This document shows, in pieces, positions 19,997 to 29,967 of a stretch of DNA of 64,000 bases (the stretch's first letter is position 1; each line of letters begins with the position of its first letter). Below the pieces are notes generated by a model. It worked only from the letters and a program-made list of their open reading frames with translations. It was not told the DNA's origin and ran no database searches. Where the stretch lies: positions 1,116,001-1,180,000 of the forward strand of contig NC_008321.1 in the NCBI RefSeq assembly GCF_000014685.1, in the 5' to 3' direction. This DNA comes from Shewanella sp. MR-4. GTDB lineage: Bacteria > Pseudomonadota > Gammaproteobacteria > Enterobacterales > Shewanellaceae. Both the position numbers and the translations under genes were made by a program.

Positions 19997-21130
19997 GTGG
20001 CGCAGCATTCCCCAGAACCGTCGAGCTCGGCGAATACAACACAATCGAATATCAAAATTGCGACCGTGAATCTATTTAACTTTATCGAGCCGCCCTCTGC
20101 CTTTTACGATTTTGAGAATATCTATAGCCACGGCCAATGGCAGAAAAAGTGCCAGTGGTTTAGCGAGTTATTGAATCAACATCATCCGGATATTGTCGGG
20201 TTTCAGGAGGTGTTTAGCCCCGAACCGTTACGCCAGCTTGCGTTGCAGCAGGGACTCACTCACTTTGCGGTGGTCGATAGTGCGACCTTAGTCAGTGACT
20301 ATATCTACCAAAGCCCTGTGGTGGCGTTAGCGTCTCGCTTCCCTATCCTTGAGGTACACGCTATCGAACCAGAGGTGCACTTAGTGGCGGCGATGGGTCT
20401 GTCGAGCGAATTTAGCTTTAGCCGTAAAGTGTTACGGGCGACAGTGGCGGTGCCGCAGATTGGCCCCTGTGATTGCTATGTGGTGCATTTTAAATCTAAG
20501 CGGCCAGGATTGGCCTTAGAGCCGCATCCCTTGGGCTTGTCGTTAAATGCGCCGTCGGATCTTAAGTTACACGCCGAGACTAAGCTATTAACCGAACAAG
20601 CTCTTGGTCGCTGGGCCTCGACCATGCAGCGGGGCGCCGAGGCGGCGTTGCTGTTCCATGCCATACTCGCCAGAAGACAGAGTGCCAAATATCCAGTGAT
20701 CCTGATGGGGGATTTTAACGATAGTTTGTCCTTAGGCGCGCTGGATGCGTTAACGCTCCAAGGCGAAGCGCTGCACAGTAACGATATTAAAGCCGCAGGG
20801 CTTGGGCATTTATCCGATGCGGCGTTAGCGCAAGTATTTGCCCACTATCGATTACAAGATGCCTATGAGCTGTTTATCGAAGCCAATTTAGCCGATAACG
20901 CCGTCCATTACCGTGAGCATAGGTCGCCCACCCATTACTATGGTCCTAAAGGATCAGTGCTGGATTATGTGTTGCTCTCCAATGAGTTTGATGCCAGCGA
21001 TAGCCGCAGTTTGGCGCAGGTGGTGGATTATCAGACCTGCGATAGACACTTAGTCAGGCCCGAATATGAGCGCGATGCCTATAGTACCGACCATGCGCCC
21101 GTGATAGTGGAGTTGGCACTGCGGCGTTAG
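19997..21130 (+). CDS. Endonuclease/exonuclease/phosphatase-family protein
   Basis: 377 residues of the EEP superfamily (DNase I-like fold), whose members cleave phosphodiesters in nucleic acids, lipids or inositol phosphates using Mg. Conserved pieces are KIATVNLFNF (metal-ligand Asn), DIVGFQEVF (metal-ligand Glu), VHFKSKRPG (His), PVILMGDFNDSL (catalytic Asp-Asn pair), SVLDYVLLS and the final STDHAPVIVEL (catalytic His). There is no signal peptide. I prefer the GTG at 19997, which has AGAGGA 8 nt upstream; ATGs at 19961 and 19970 are also in frame. The substrate is unknown. It converges on the bufferin-like operon. Confidence 0.8.
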   Translation: MAQHSPEPSSSANTTQSNIKIATVNLFNFIEPPSAFYDFENIYSHGQWQKKCQWFSELLNQHHPDIVGFQEVFSPEPLRQLALQQGLTHFAVVDSATLVSDYIYQSPVVALASRFPILEVHAIEPEVHLVAAMGLSSEFSFSRKVLRATVAVPQIGPCDCYVVHFKSKRPGLALEPHPLGLSLNAPSDLKLHAETKLLTEQALGRWASTMQRGAEAALLFHAILARRQSAKYPVILMGDFNDSLSLGALDALTLQGEALHSNDIKAAGLGHLSDAALAQVFAHYRLQDAYELFIEANLADNAVHYREHRSPTHYYGPKGSVLDYVLLSNEFDASDSRSLAQVVDYQTCDRHLVRPEYERDAYSTDHAPVIVELALRR

Positions 21131-21170
21131 CGGTTAGAGCAGTTGCTAGCTGTACATAACGGCAGATGCC

Positions 21171-21986
21171 TTAATCGTTCGGCTGAACACTCAATATCAA
21201 GCCTAATTGAAACCAAGCTTGCAGCGCTTGCAACAGCTGCTGCATGGCCTCTTCTGGCGTAAAAAAGTTCAGCATCAATTCACATTGCTCGGCAATATTG
21301 GCGCCGTGAATAAATCCTTGAATTAAGGCTAATTGGTATTCTGCAAGGGAGATAAACTCCGTTAAACGATTCTCGCCGCGCCAGAGTAACCAAGCGTGTT
21401 TACCTTGATAATCGGGCGCGGGTGGGACTTGTTGATGCTTTAAGGCTTGCCAGGTTTCGACCGCATTGCTGGCACACTCAAAAAGCTGCACGCTAGGGTG
21501 AAAACGCAGTTGGCAATAGGGCCAAGCATCGGCGGGTAAGGATTGCAGCGCCGCAAAACTTGCGCGCTGTTCATCTTTAGCATCGAAGGCATTGAGTAGG
21601 CGGCGCTCGAATCTCGCGATATCGCTGATAATCGGATACTGACTAAAAAAAGCGTCGCTGGCTAAGTAGCCGGGCAGGGCATCGGCAAATTGGCGTAACG
21701 AAGTAAAACGTGAGGGCTGGTGGGCGATATAGCCATTGGCCATGCGTGCGAATAAGTCATCGCCTAAATACAGACCGAGTATTTCATGGTCGGTATCGAG
21801 GACTTCGGTTAAGCGAATGCGATAGGCATTGGCGTAAATCTGCATGCGGATATCTCGGCCAACGCCGCCTTGCTCGGCAACTTTGTCACTAAAGGGTTTC
21901 TCTATGGTTTCTGGTATTGGCGTTTGGGCGGCGCTTGCCAGCAGATAATCCATAAATTGCTGTTGGATCTCGCGAAGTTGACTCAT
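21171..21986 (-). CDS. BufC/HvfC-like MNIO partner protein (DUF2063)
   Basis: 271 residues matching the DUF2063 (HvfC/BufC N-terminal) pattern: LREIQQQFMDYLL at the start, then DIRMQIYANAYRIRLTEVLD and a Tyr-rich helix region. These proteins partner the MNIO (DUF692) enzyme in making metal-binding RiPPs, probably by presenting the precursor's leader. The start overlaps the stop codon of the DUF692 gene by 4 nt (ATGA), which indicates translational coupling. It is the last gene of the operon; no DoxX-type gene follows. Confidence 0.88.
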   Translation of the reverse strand: MSQLREIQQQFMDYLLASAAQTPIPETIEKPFSDKVAEQGGVGRDIRMQIYANAYRIRLTEVLDTDHEILGLYLGDDLFARMANGYIAHQPSRFTSLRQFADALPGYLASDAFFSQYPIISDIARFERRLLNAFDAKDEQRASFAALQSLPADAWPYCQLRFHPSVQLFECASNAVETWQALKHQQVPPAPDYQGKHAWLLWRGENRLTEFISLAEYQLALIQGFIHGANIAEQCELMLNFFTPEEAMQQLLQALQAWFQLGLILSVQPND

Positions 21987-22864
21987 GCCACCGTCTCCTG
22001 CCGCGGTCTGTAAACCAGAGGGTGGGACTCACCTAAGCTGGTGCGGGCGATGTTGCGGGCAATTGCTAACTCGGCTTCTAACGCATTAAATTCGGGGATA
22101 TTGGCATCGCGCTCAATCATAGTGCTGACACCACCAAAGCGGGTTAATGCCTGCCGATACAGCTCCCAGACACTGGGGCAAACGTCGTGATCATGGGTGT
22201 CGATAACATAGTCGCCGTAATCCGAGTGGCCCGCTAGGTGAAATTGTTGCACCCGGTTAGGCGCGATTTGCAGCAGATAATCCTCAGGGGGAAACTGATG
22301 GTTACGGGCGCTGACATAGATGTTGTTGATGTCTAACAGTAATAGGCAATCAGCCTCCTCGGCTACCGCATTAACAAATTGCCACTCATTCATGGTGGAG
22401 TCTTGGTAGGACAAATAGCTGGAGACGTTCTCCATTAGAATGCGGCGGCCTAAAAAGTCCTGCACTATGCCGATGCGCTCGGCCACGTGTCTCACGGTTT
22501 CTTCGGTGTAGGGTAGGGGCAGTAAGTCATGGCTATTGATGCCGTGAATGGAGGTCCAGCAAATATGATCCGAAATCCATTGGGGCTGCACTTCATTCGC
22601 GAGTTGTTTGAGCGCCTTGAGATAATCCATATTCAGCGGATCTGTGCTGCCGATGGATAAAGAAACGCCGTGCATCACCAGCGGATAACGCTCGGCAATC
22701 TCACTCAGGTAATAGCGGGGTTTTCCGCCCGCGACCATAAAGTTTTCCGAGAGTATCTCGAACCAGTCGACCTCGGGTTGATGCCTAAGCACATGGTCGA
22801 AGTGCTGGGTTCGCAGCCCTAAACCAAAACCTAGGGTAGGGTGAGTGAGACGCTGTTTATCCAT
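21983..22864 (-). CDS. MNIO-family (DUF692) oxidative RiPP-modifying enzyme, BufB/HvfB-like
   Basis: 293 residues of the multinuclear non-heme iron oxidative enzyme family, which includes MbnB of methanobactin and HvfB/BufB. These TIM-barrel iron enzymes oxidise cysteines of precursor peptides into copper-chelating heterocycles. Family segments seen are GFGLGLRTQHFDHVL, WFEILSENFM, the ligand His in VMHGVSLSIGS (residue 65), SDHICW, LMENVSSYLSY, LLLDINNIYVSARNH, QFHLAGH, DTHDHDV and the C-terminal MIERDANIPEF. It is encoded between the precursor and the DUF2063 partner, as in known bufABC/hvfABC operons. Confidence 0.92.
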   Translation of the reverse strand: MDKQRLTHPTLGFGLGLRTQHFDHVLRHQPEVDWFEILSENFMVAGGKPRYYLSEIAERYPLVMHGVSLSIGSTDPLNMDYLKALKQLANEVQPQWISDHICWTSIHGINSHDLLPLPYTEETVRHVAERIGIVQDFLGRRILMENVSSYLSYQDSTMNEWQFVNAVAEEADCLLLLDINNIYVSARNHQFPPEDYLLQIAPNRVQQFHLAGHSDYGDYVIDTHDHDVCPSVWELYRQALTRFGGVSTMIERDANIPEFNALEAELAIARNIARTSLGESHPLVYRPRQETVA

Positions 22865-22947
22865 GTATCAACCTCATGATGACTGAGTGGCTGAAGCGGC
22901 CCAGATTCCGACCGCTTCTTCCTCTGTACCAAGCTTGCGGATAAGCC

Positions 22948-23400
22948 TTAGGCGCCGACCTTGCCACCTAAGTCGCCACAGGCTTTCGCTGGGGTAGCTA
23001 CAAAACCACTGCCTTTACAGCTGGCGTGTCCGGCGCAGGCATTGTCTGCTGTTTTACAGTCATTATGGCCTTTGCAGGTATTAATGCCATAGCAGTGCAC
23101 TAGCTCGGTATTGGCGATTTTGCCCACCCAATCATCGGCCACTTTGCCACCGACATCACCACAACTCTTGGATGGCATAGCCACAAATCCACTGCCTTTA
23201 CAGCTGGCGTGTCCGGCGCAGGCATTGTCTGCGGTTTTACAGTCGTTATGGCCTTTACAGGTATTCACGCCATAACAGTGGACGAGGTCGCTACTGTCTG
23301 CGCTGGTCATAGGTTCTGCTGCATTCACTTGGCTTGCCATACCGGCCATGGCCATAGCAAGTGCTGCACCTGAAAGTGCGGTTTGGGCTTTCTTATTCAT
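22948..23400 (-). CDS. Bufferin-like RiPP precursor with duplicated Cys-rich unit
   Basis: 150 residues. A Sec-type signal peptide (1-27, ending SQVNA) is followed by two tandem copies of a Cys-rich unit with a 61-residue period (39-99 and 100-150). Each has six cysteines spaced C-x5-C-x5-C-x6-C-x5-C-x12-C (residues 42, 48, 54, 61, 67, 80 and 103, 109, 115, 122, 128, 141), around [17 protein letters not shown] and [12 protein letters not shown]. The pattern resembles the BufA2 type of bufferin precursor; the signal peptide serves as leader and the modified product acts in the periplasm, probably binding copper. AGGAAGAG precedes the ATG. The two units are almost identical at DNA level. BufB- and BufC-like genes follow. 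The BufA2 assignment is from memory of the family. Confidence 0.85.
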   Translation of the reverse strand: MNKKAQTALSGAALAMAMAGMASQVNAAEPMTSADSSDLVHCYGVNTCKGHNDCKTADNACAGHASCKGSGFVAMPSKSCGDVGGKVADDWVGKIANTELVHCYGINTCKGHNDCKTADNACAGHASCKGSGFVATPAKACGDLGGKVGA

Positions 23401-25059
<1,659 letters not shown>

Positions 25060-25098
25060 TCGCTTAATGGCCTTAGTGTTATAAAAAATGAGGGTCAT

Positions 25099-25131
25099 AA
25101 AAAATGCCGGTGCAGTTGCACTGGCATTTTT
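25099..25131. terminator. Terminator between rlmI and rpiA
   Basis: AAAAATGCCGGTGCA pairs with TGCACTGGCATTTTT around GT, with one G-T wobble. The A and T runs on both arms let it serve both convergent genes. Confidence 0.85.
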
Positions 25132-25166
25132 GTTTCTCGCATGGGAGTCTTTCGACTCACCTTGCC

Positions 25167-25826
25167 TTAAGCGGTAAAGGTTTTCACGCCTTCAGGGGTG
25201 CCAACCAGTAACACATCGGCGCCGCGTTTCGCGAACAAACCGTTAGTCACTACGCCGACGATGGCGTTGATCTTCTCTTCTAATTCCTTAGGATTGATGA
25301 TCTTAAGGTTGTAAACGTCGAGGATTACGTTGCCGTTATCAGTCACAACGCCTTCACGGTACACTGGGTCGCCGCCGAGTTTGACGAGTTCACGGGCCAC
25401 GTAAGAACGCGCCATTGGGATCACTTCAACGGGCAGTGGGAATTCACCCAAAATATCCACTTGTTTAGTGTTATCCACGATACAGACAAACTTTTCAGCC
25501 ACAGCCGCAACGATTTTCTCGCGGGTTAATGCCGCGCCGCCGCCTTTGATCATGTCCATATGGCCGTTGATTTCATCGGCACCATCGACATACACAGATA
25601 ATTTATCGACGCTGTTTAAGTCATAAACTGGGATGCCAAGGGCTTTCATTTTTTGGGTTGAGGCTTCTGAGCTTGATACCGCACCTTCAATATCGGCCTT
25701 CATGGTGGCGAGGGCATCGATAAAGTGATTGACGGTTGAGCCAGTGCCTACACCCACAATGCTGTCTTTCTCAACGTATTTGAGAGCAGCCCAGCCAGCG
25801 GCTTTTTTCATTTCATCTTGAGTCAT
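25167..25826 (-). CDS. rpiA: Ribose-5-phosphate isomerase A
   Basis: 219 residues, identical in length to E. coli RpiA. It interconverts ribose 5-phosphate and ribulose 5-phosphate in the pentose phosphate pathway. Visible are [16 protein letters not shown] (phosphate site), [22 protein letters not shown] (catalytic Asp), [16 protein letters not shown] (catalytic Lys/Glu) and [12 protein letters not shown]. The frame runs upstream to 25976, but the ATG at 25826 has AGGATG 6 nt upstream and gives the family N-terminus [18 protein letters not shown]. Confidence 0.96.
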   Translation of the reverse strand: MTQDEMKKAAGWAALKYVEKDSIVGVGTGSTVNHFIDALATMKADIEGAVSSSEASTQKMKALGIPVYDLNSVDKLSVYVDGADEINGHMDMIKGGGAALTREKIVAAVAEKFVCIVDNTKQVDILGEFPLPVEVIPMARSYVARELVKLGGDPVYREGVVTDNGNVILDVYNLKIINPKELEEKINAIVGVVTNGLFAKRGADVLLVGTPEGVKTFTA

Positions 25827-26121
25827 GTTGACATCCTGTAATGGCAAATGAGTAAAAAATTCTGGGCTTAGTATACTCTTTTCCATCAAAGTGTGTGGTG
25901 CTATTGCACTGTAGCTGTGATCTTGGGCGGTGATCTTATGTAGTGTCCTGCTTAATGTGCTTACAGATTTAATCACTAAGCGAACTCGTTAAAATAAGTG
26001 ATGTGCCTAAGATAAAGCCTATTTCGCTATTGACGATTCGCTAGGCGGGCTTAATCTAACTAAGTTACTATGGCAAAAGCAGAATTGATAAAAACAGCAT
26101 TATTTGTTTAAGGGAGCATGT

Positions 26122-27048
26122 ATGGCAGGGGCGAGTTTATTAACCTTACTCGACGATATTGCATCCATTTTGGATGACGTGGCGGTGATGAGTAAGGTCG
26201 CGGCCAAGAAAACCGCCGGGGTATTAGGGGACGATTTGGCCTTAAACGCCCAGCAAGTGACAGGCGTGAGTGCCGACCGTGAATTACCCGTGGTCTGGGC
26301 GGTCGCCTTAGGTTCGTTTCGCAATAAATTGATTTTAGTGCCGGCGGCCATGTTGATCAGCGCCTTTATTCCTTGGGCTGTGACGCCCTTGTTGATGTTC
26401 GGCGGCTTGTTTTTATGTTTTGAAGGCTTTGAGAAATTACACCACAGTTATAGCCATCGCAAAGACAAACATGCAGAGCAGGCCGAATCTGACTTACCCG
26501 AGATAAGCGATCTGGCGGCCTATGAGAAGGAAAAAGTGAAGGGCGCAATTCGCACCGACTTTGTGCTGTCGGCAGAAATTATCGCCATCACTTTAGGCAT
26601 AGTTGCGGATAAGTCGCTGACGACGCAATTTTTTACCCTCGCGATTATTGGTATTGTGATGACCATAGGCGTTTATGGTTTGGTGGCGGCGATTGTCAAA
26701 ATGGACGATGCGGGTCTGTATCTGAGCCAGCGTCAGGGCGAGTCGAGTTTTACTCGCTTTAATCGTAAGTTGGGCTTTGGCTTACTGAGTGCGGCGCCCG
26801 TGTTGATGAAGAGCTTAACCATTATCGGTACTGCCGCCATGTTTATGGTGGGCGGCGGCATTCTAACCCATGGATTACATTGGATCGGCGAGCAAATCCA
26901 CCATGCCGAGCAATTTGTGGAAACCATTGCCGTTGTCGGCCCAGTGCTTGGGTTACTGACGCCAAGCATTCTTAACGCGCTCTTTGGCATCGCGGCGGGC
27001 GCGGTGGCGGTACTGCTGATGACAGGATTCCAAAAGCTGCGTAGCTGA
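26122..27048 (+). CDS. DUF808-family inner membrane protein (YedI-like)
   Basis: 308 residues of the DUF808 family, of unknown function. The N-terminus ASLLTLLDDIASILDDVAVMSKVAAKKTAG is diagnostic. Several membrane segments follow (about 65-85, 86-105, 150-170, 175-195, 235-260, 280-305), with charged cytosolic loops including HSYSHRKDKH. AAGGGAGC precedes the ATG at 26122; the frame starts at 26104. It appears monocistronic. Confidence 0.85.
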   Translation: MAGASLLTLLDDIASILDDVAVMSKVAAKKTAGVLGDDLALNAQQVTGVSADRELPVVWAVALGSFRNKLILVPAAMLISAFIPWAVTPLLMFGGLFLCFEGFEKLHHSYSHRKDKHAEQAESDLPEISDLAAYEKEKVKGAIRTDFVLSAEIIAITLGIVADKSLTTQFFTLAIIGIVMTIGVYGLVAAIVKMDDAGLYLSQRQGESSFTRFNRKLGFGLLSAAPVLMKSLTIIGTAAMFMVGGGILTHGLHWIGEQIHHAEQFVETIAVVGPVLGLLTPSILNALFGIAAGAVAVLLMTGFQKLRS

Positions 27049-27141
27049 TCCTTTTTTGATCCTTTATTGCTGATCAGCTAACCCGAGTTGCGCGAGTGCT
27101 AAGGTGCTCGCTGCGATTATTTCAACGCTCAAGGACGAAGT

Positions 27142-28041
27142 ATGCAATTAATGCGTTATTGCCTTTCTCCCAATAAGTTGGCTTGGCTGCGTCAGGAATT
27201 AGGCGAACATGCCGACGAGCTTATCGCGGCGATGGATAAAGCTGGGAGTCAATATCTGGCTGGGTTAGCCGAGTCCCAAGCGGGGGACTTATCGGCAGCC
27301 GATTCGCAACTTAAGTTCCAATGGTTTCAGCAAAAAATCGCCTTAACGACGCGATTAACCGATGCCGAGCTGGCAAACCTCGTACCACTGTCGCTGGTGG
27401 ATATAAAGGGCGAAATGCGGGACGAAATGCGGGTGGAATTAGTCACGCCCGATACGCTTGCCACCGCATTACAACAACTTAGCAGTGAGTCTGTGCTGGG
27501 GTTTGATACCGAAACGCGGGCAAGCTTTGAGCCGGGTGTTCAACATCCCTTGAGCTTAGTGCAATTGGCGACCTCAGATACCTGCTATTTATTTCAGCGG
27601 GCGGTATTGGGTGAGAGGCTCGCCGAGCTCAAACCTTTGCTCGAAAATGAGCGGATCCTCAAAGTGGGGATTGGATTAAGGGGCGATGGCCAAGCACTGA
27701 AACGGGATTGGGATATTCAGGTCTCCCCTCGACTCGATTTGAATTGGGCGATGGCGCAGCTCGGCGCTGGGAAGGAAATGGGGACGCGGCAATTGGTGGC
27801 GGCATTACTGCATAAACGTATCGATAAACCTAAAAAAATTACCCTCTCGAATTGGCAACAGGTGCCTTTATCCCAAGCGCAAATTCAGTACGCCGCCCTC
27901 GATACATTGGCGGCAAACCTCTGTTTTTGGCAGTTAATCGACAAGCTGCAAGGTTTTTATGGCAAAACGACCGTCGGTAATAAACCCTTATTGCCGCCGA
28001 GTTTAGCCGCACGACTCGCGAGCTATTTTCATCCAGCTTAA
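27142..28041 (+). CDS. 3'-5' exonuclease domain protein, RNase D-like DEDDy type
   Basis: 299 residues. The exonuclease domain (about 110-285) has the DEDD motifs: VLGFDTETRAS (Exo I), ILKVGIGLRGDGQAL (Exo II Asp) and QIQYAALDTLAANLCFWQLI (Exo III Tyr and Asp). It lacks the HRDC domains of true RNase D and has a private N-terminal region of about 100 residues. It probably trims RNA or DNA 3' ends. AAGGA lies upstream of the ATG. The next gene follows after 43 nt on the same strand, so they may be co-transcribed. Confidence 0.8.
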   Translation: MQLMRYCLSPNKLAWLRQELGEHADELIAAMDKAGSQYLAGLAESQAGDLSAADSQLKFQWFQQKIALTTRLTDAELANLVPLSLVDIKGEMRDEMRVELVTPDTLATALQQLSSESVLGFDTETRASFEPGVQHPLSLVQLATSDTCYLFQRAVLGERLAELKPLLENERILKVGIGLRGDGQALKRDWDIQVSPRLDLNWAMAQLGAGKEMGTRQLVAALLHKRIDKPKKITLSNWQQVPLSQAQIQYAALDTLAANLCFWQLIDKLQGFYGKTTVGNKPLLPPSLAARLASYFHPA

Positions 28042-28084
28042 GACTTGAGATAAGGCCGTAAAGATAAGGATTAGGGGGCAAGAG

Positions 28085-29053
28085 ATGTTGGACGCGATTT
28101 GTGTACTCACAACCGAGGCAGCGGCAGAGCACGCTTCGTCGCCATTACGACTCAATCCTCATGCTCAGGCTGGTGTCACCTACAGTGTGTTCAAGTTTCA
28201 GCAGTTACCCGAGGCTGAGATTGAGCGTTTGCGCCAGCATTTATATTGCCCCGCCTGCTACGGCAAAGCCTATTTTCGTAAAGCATCTAAGGATGGTAGG
28301 GCCGCCTGTTTTGGCTCCCGTTATCATGAGCTCGATTGCATCGAATTTAATCCGTCGGCGCAAAAGTCCCGTGAAGAACAAGATGCCCTCGAAGTGCAGC
28401 AACAACTGCTCGACGCCGATGCCTTGGTTATCGATTTTTCGGTTAATCCCAGTAATAAGAGACCCTCTAACTCAGCGCACAAAATCAGGGCTTCCCAAGA
28501 GCAAGAGGTTGGAGCCAAAAGTGAACTTGAAAATGATACCGAGCCATTAGCGTCAGTACAGGAGCCCAAAGCTGACTATCAAGTGGCGGCCGATAAGCCC
28601 GAGATAGCCATCACGGCAAAGTGTACTCCGAGCCAAGGGCTAGAAAAGTTACTCCATAGCCTGCTGCGCGGCTCGGATTTGGCGGCTTCGGATCTTTGGG
28701 TTTACACCGATGATGAGCGAAAGTACCGCTGGCGGGCGAAGAATTTGTTTGTGAATTTTGCCGATGCGGATCCGACGGATAACAAACCCCATATGTACTG
28801 GGGTACTATCTCTCATAGCGACCCGACGTTATCTTGGCTCAATCCCGCCGACAGTAAAGACATAGGTATTCCTATTGAGGCCGTCAAAACTAAATTGTTT
28901 AAGCGCTTTAATATCGAAGATAAACGGGATTTAGAGGGCGCTGGGCTTATCCTGTTTGGTAAGTGTTTTTGGAATAAGGATAAGACCCGCAAGATTATCC
29001 AGCTTTGGGACAATGATTTGCGGCGGATTTTTATCTCAACCCTTGATGATTAA
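28085..29053 (+). CDS. Unknown protein with N-terminal zinc-ribbon-like segment
   Basis: 322 residues. The N-terminal part holds CPACYGKAYFRK, then RAACFG and HELDC, spacing that suggests a zinc ribbon (about residues 55-85). A polar, probably disordered linker rich in Glu, Ser and Lys covers about 100-175. A C-terminal domain (about 180-322) contains WVYTDDERKYRWRAKNLFVNF, HMYWGTISHSDPTLSWL and the ending IIQLWDNDLRRIFISTLDD. I recognise no named family. A G-rich ribosome site precedes the ATG. The position behind an exonuclease gene and the zinc-ribbon-like start fit a nucleic-acid role, which is inference only. Confidence 0.65.
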   Translation: MLDAICVLTTEAAAEHASSPLRLNPHAQAGVTYSVFKFQQLPEAEIERLRQHLYCPACYGKAYFRKASKDGRAACFGSRYHELDCIEFNPSAQKSREEQDALEVQQQLLDADALVIDFSVNPSNKRPSNSAHKIRASQEQEVGAKSELENDTEPLASVQEPKADYQVAADKPEIAITAKCTPSQGLEKLLHSLLRGSDLAASDLWVYTDDERKYRWRAKNLFVNFADADPTDNKPHMYWGTISHSDPTLSWLNPADSKDIGIPIEAVKTKLFKRFNIEDKRDLEGAGLILFGKCFWNKDKTRKIIQLWDNDLRRIFISTLDD

Positions 29054-29315
29054 CCATCAGCGAGGGGATTTAGTTGCGAGTGTATGGGACCTACTGCGCT
29101 TAAATTCATCTTTTAAGGCATTTTCACGACTCTTTTGTTAGTTTTTTGCCATAGAGAGCATCGTTTCTTAATGTTTGCTCAGTTGCAGGCGGGTTTTTAA
29201 CGCTCTGCACTGAGCATACATGCTGACTTTTTCAGCTTTATGCCAATTAAATCAACAGTAGATGGCAAACTTGTTTGAAAATTCCTCAGTTAATTAAGTT
29301 TGTCATAAAAAGTCC

Positions 29316-29344
29316 TTTACCTTTGAGAGTGCTTTTAGCATAAT
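29316..29344 (+). promoter_or_regulatory. Sigma70 promoter of tRNA-Trp
   Basis: TTTACC at 29316-29321, a 17-nt spacer and CATAAT at 29339-29344, then a GC-rich GCCCC discriminator typical of stringently controlled stable-RNA promoters. Transcription would start within about 10 nt of the tRNA. Confidence 0.7.
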
Positions 29345-29357
29345 GCCCCACGTCAAC

Positions 29358-29434
29358 AGGGGTGTAGTTCCAATTGGTAGAACAGCGGTCTCCAAAACCG
29401 ATGGTTGCGGGTTCGAGTCCTGCCACCCCTGCCA
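29358..29434 (+). tRNA. tRNA-Trp (CCA)
   Basis: A 77-nt cloverleaf including an encoded CCA. The acceptor AGGGGTG pairs with CACCCCT, the anticodon loop CTCCAAA carries CCA at 29392-29394, and the T loop is GGTTCGAGTCC-like. It closely resembles E. coli tRNA-Trp. Confidence 0.97.
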
Positions 29435-29435
29435 A

Positions 29436-29482
29436 ATAAAACAACGGCTTGCATAGAAATATGCGAGCCGTTTTATTTTGCG
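29436..29482 (+). terminator. Terminator after tRNA-Trp
   Basis: AATAAAAC and ACGGCT-GCAT pair with ATGC-GAGCCGT and TTTTATT around AGAAAT, ending in a T-rich run. It lies directly behind the tRNA. Confidence 0.8.
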
Positions 29483-29604
29483 CGCGATAAATTTTCTCAC
29501 CGCATTTGCTTACATTTGTTAAGTAAAGGTATTTGCAACTTTCGTAGTGTCTAACATACAATCGCAAGCCCTTTGGTTTGAGGATGTATGGTTTGAGTTC
29601 TGTG

Positions 29605-29883
29605 ATGCAAACAAGGCGCAGATTAGCACTATGGCTTGCCGCCATCTTAGTGTTGCTGTCTGTTGCGTTTGCGGTGCACAGTGCTTCCCACCTCAATGAT
29701 GATACCAAGGCCCACTGTGCGCTGTGTTTGCATCAGCATCAATTGCAGCATGCCCTCTCATACTCTCCTTTAGATTTTCAAGTTGCTCAACAGGGTGTTA
29801 TCTCGGTTGAGTTTGATGTTATTTCCTTTAAGACGCCATTTAGGCGCCACTTCCATAGCCGCGCGCCGCCGCTAACAGCCTAA
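29605..29883 (+). CDS. DUF2946-like small protein with His/Cys motif
   Basis: 92 residues from the ATG at 29605, or 99 from the ATG at 29584; neither has a strong ribosome site. One N-terminal membrane segment or signal (LALWLAAILVLLSVAFAV) is followed by HSASH and then HCALCLHQHQLQH, a potential metal-binding HxxCx6H-type cluster. DUF2946 proteins are small, exported or membrane-anchored, and often sit beside TonB-dependent receptors or copper genes. Here it lies 84 nt ahead of a siderophore receptor, supporting a role in metal uptake. Confidence 0.65.
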   Translation: MQTRRRLALWLAAILVLLSVAFAVHSASHLNDDTKAHCALCLHQHQLQHALSYSPLDFQVAQQGVISVEFDVISFKTPFRRHFHSRAPPLTA

Positions 29884-29967
29884 CTCCTGCTTTTTATCTA
29901 TTTCTCTTATTTTTCGAGCGCCTTAGCTTAACTAAGGTGCCCGATGCTGTTTATTTTTGGAGTGAAA

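Noticed and set aside
22948..23400. Reading the Cys-rich protein as a metallothionein
   Set aside because: The signal peptide, the conserved HCYG/CKG spacing and the adjacent DUF692 and DUF2063 genes fit a modified bufferin-like precursor better than a cytosolic metallothionein.
29482..29604. Possible Fur box before the DUF2946-receptor operon
   Set aside because: AT-rich hexamers are present, but no arrangement reaches a convincing match to the 19-bp consensus.
29286..29708. 140-codon minus-strand frame across tRNA-Trp
   Set aside because: It reads through the tRNA and its terminator antisense, a common false gene at tRNA loci.
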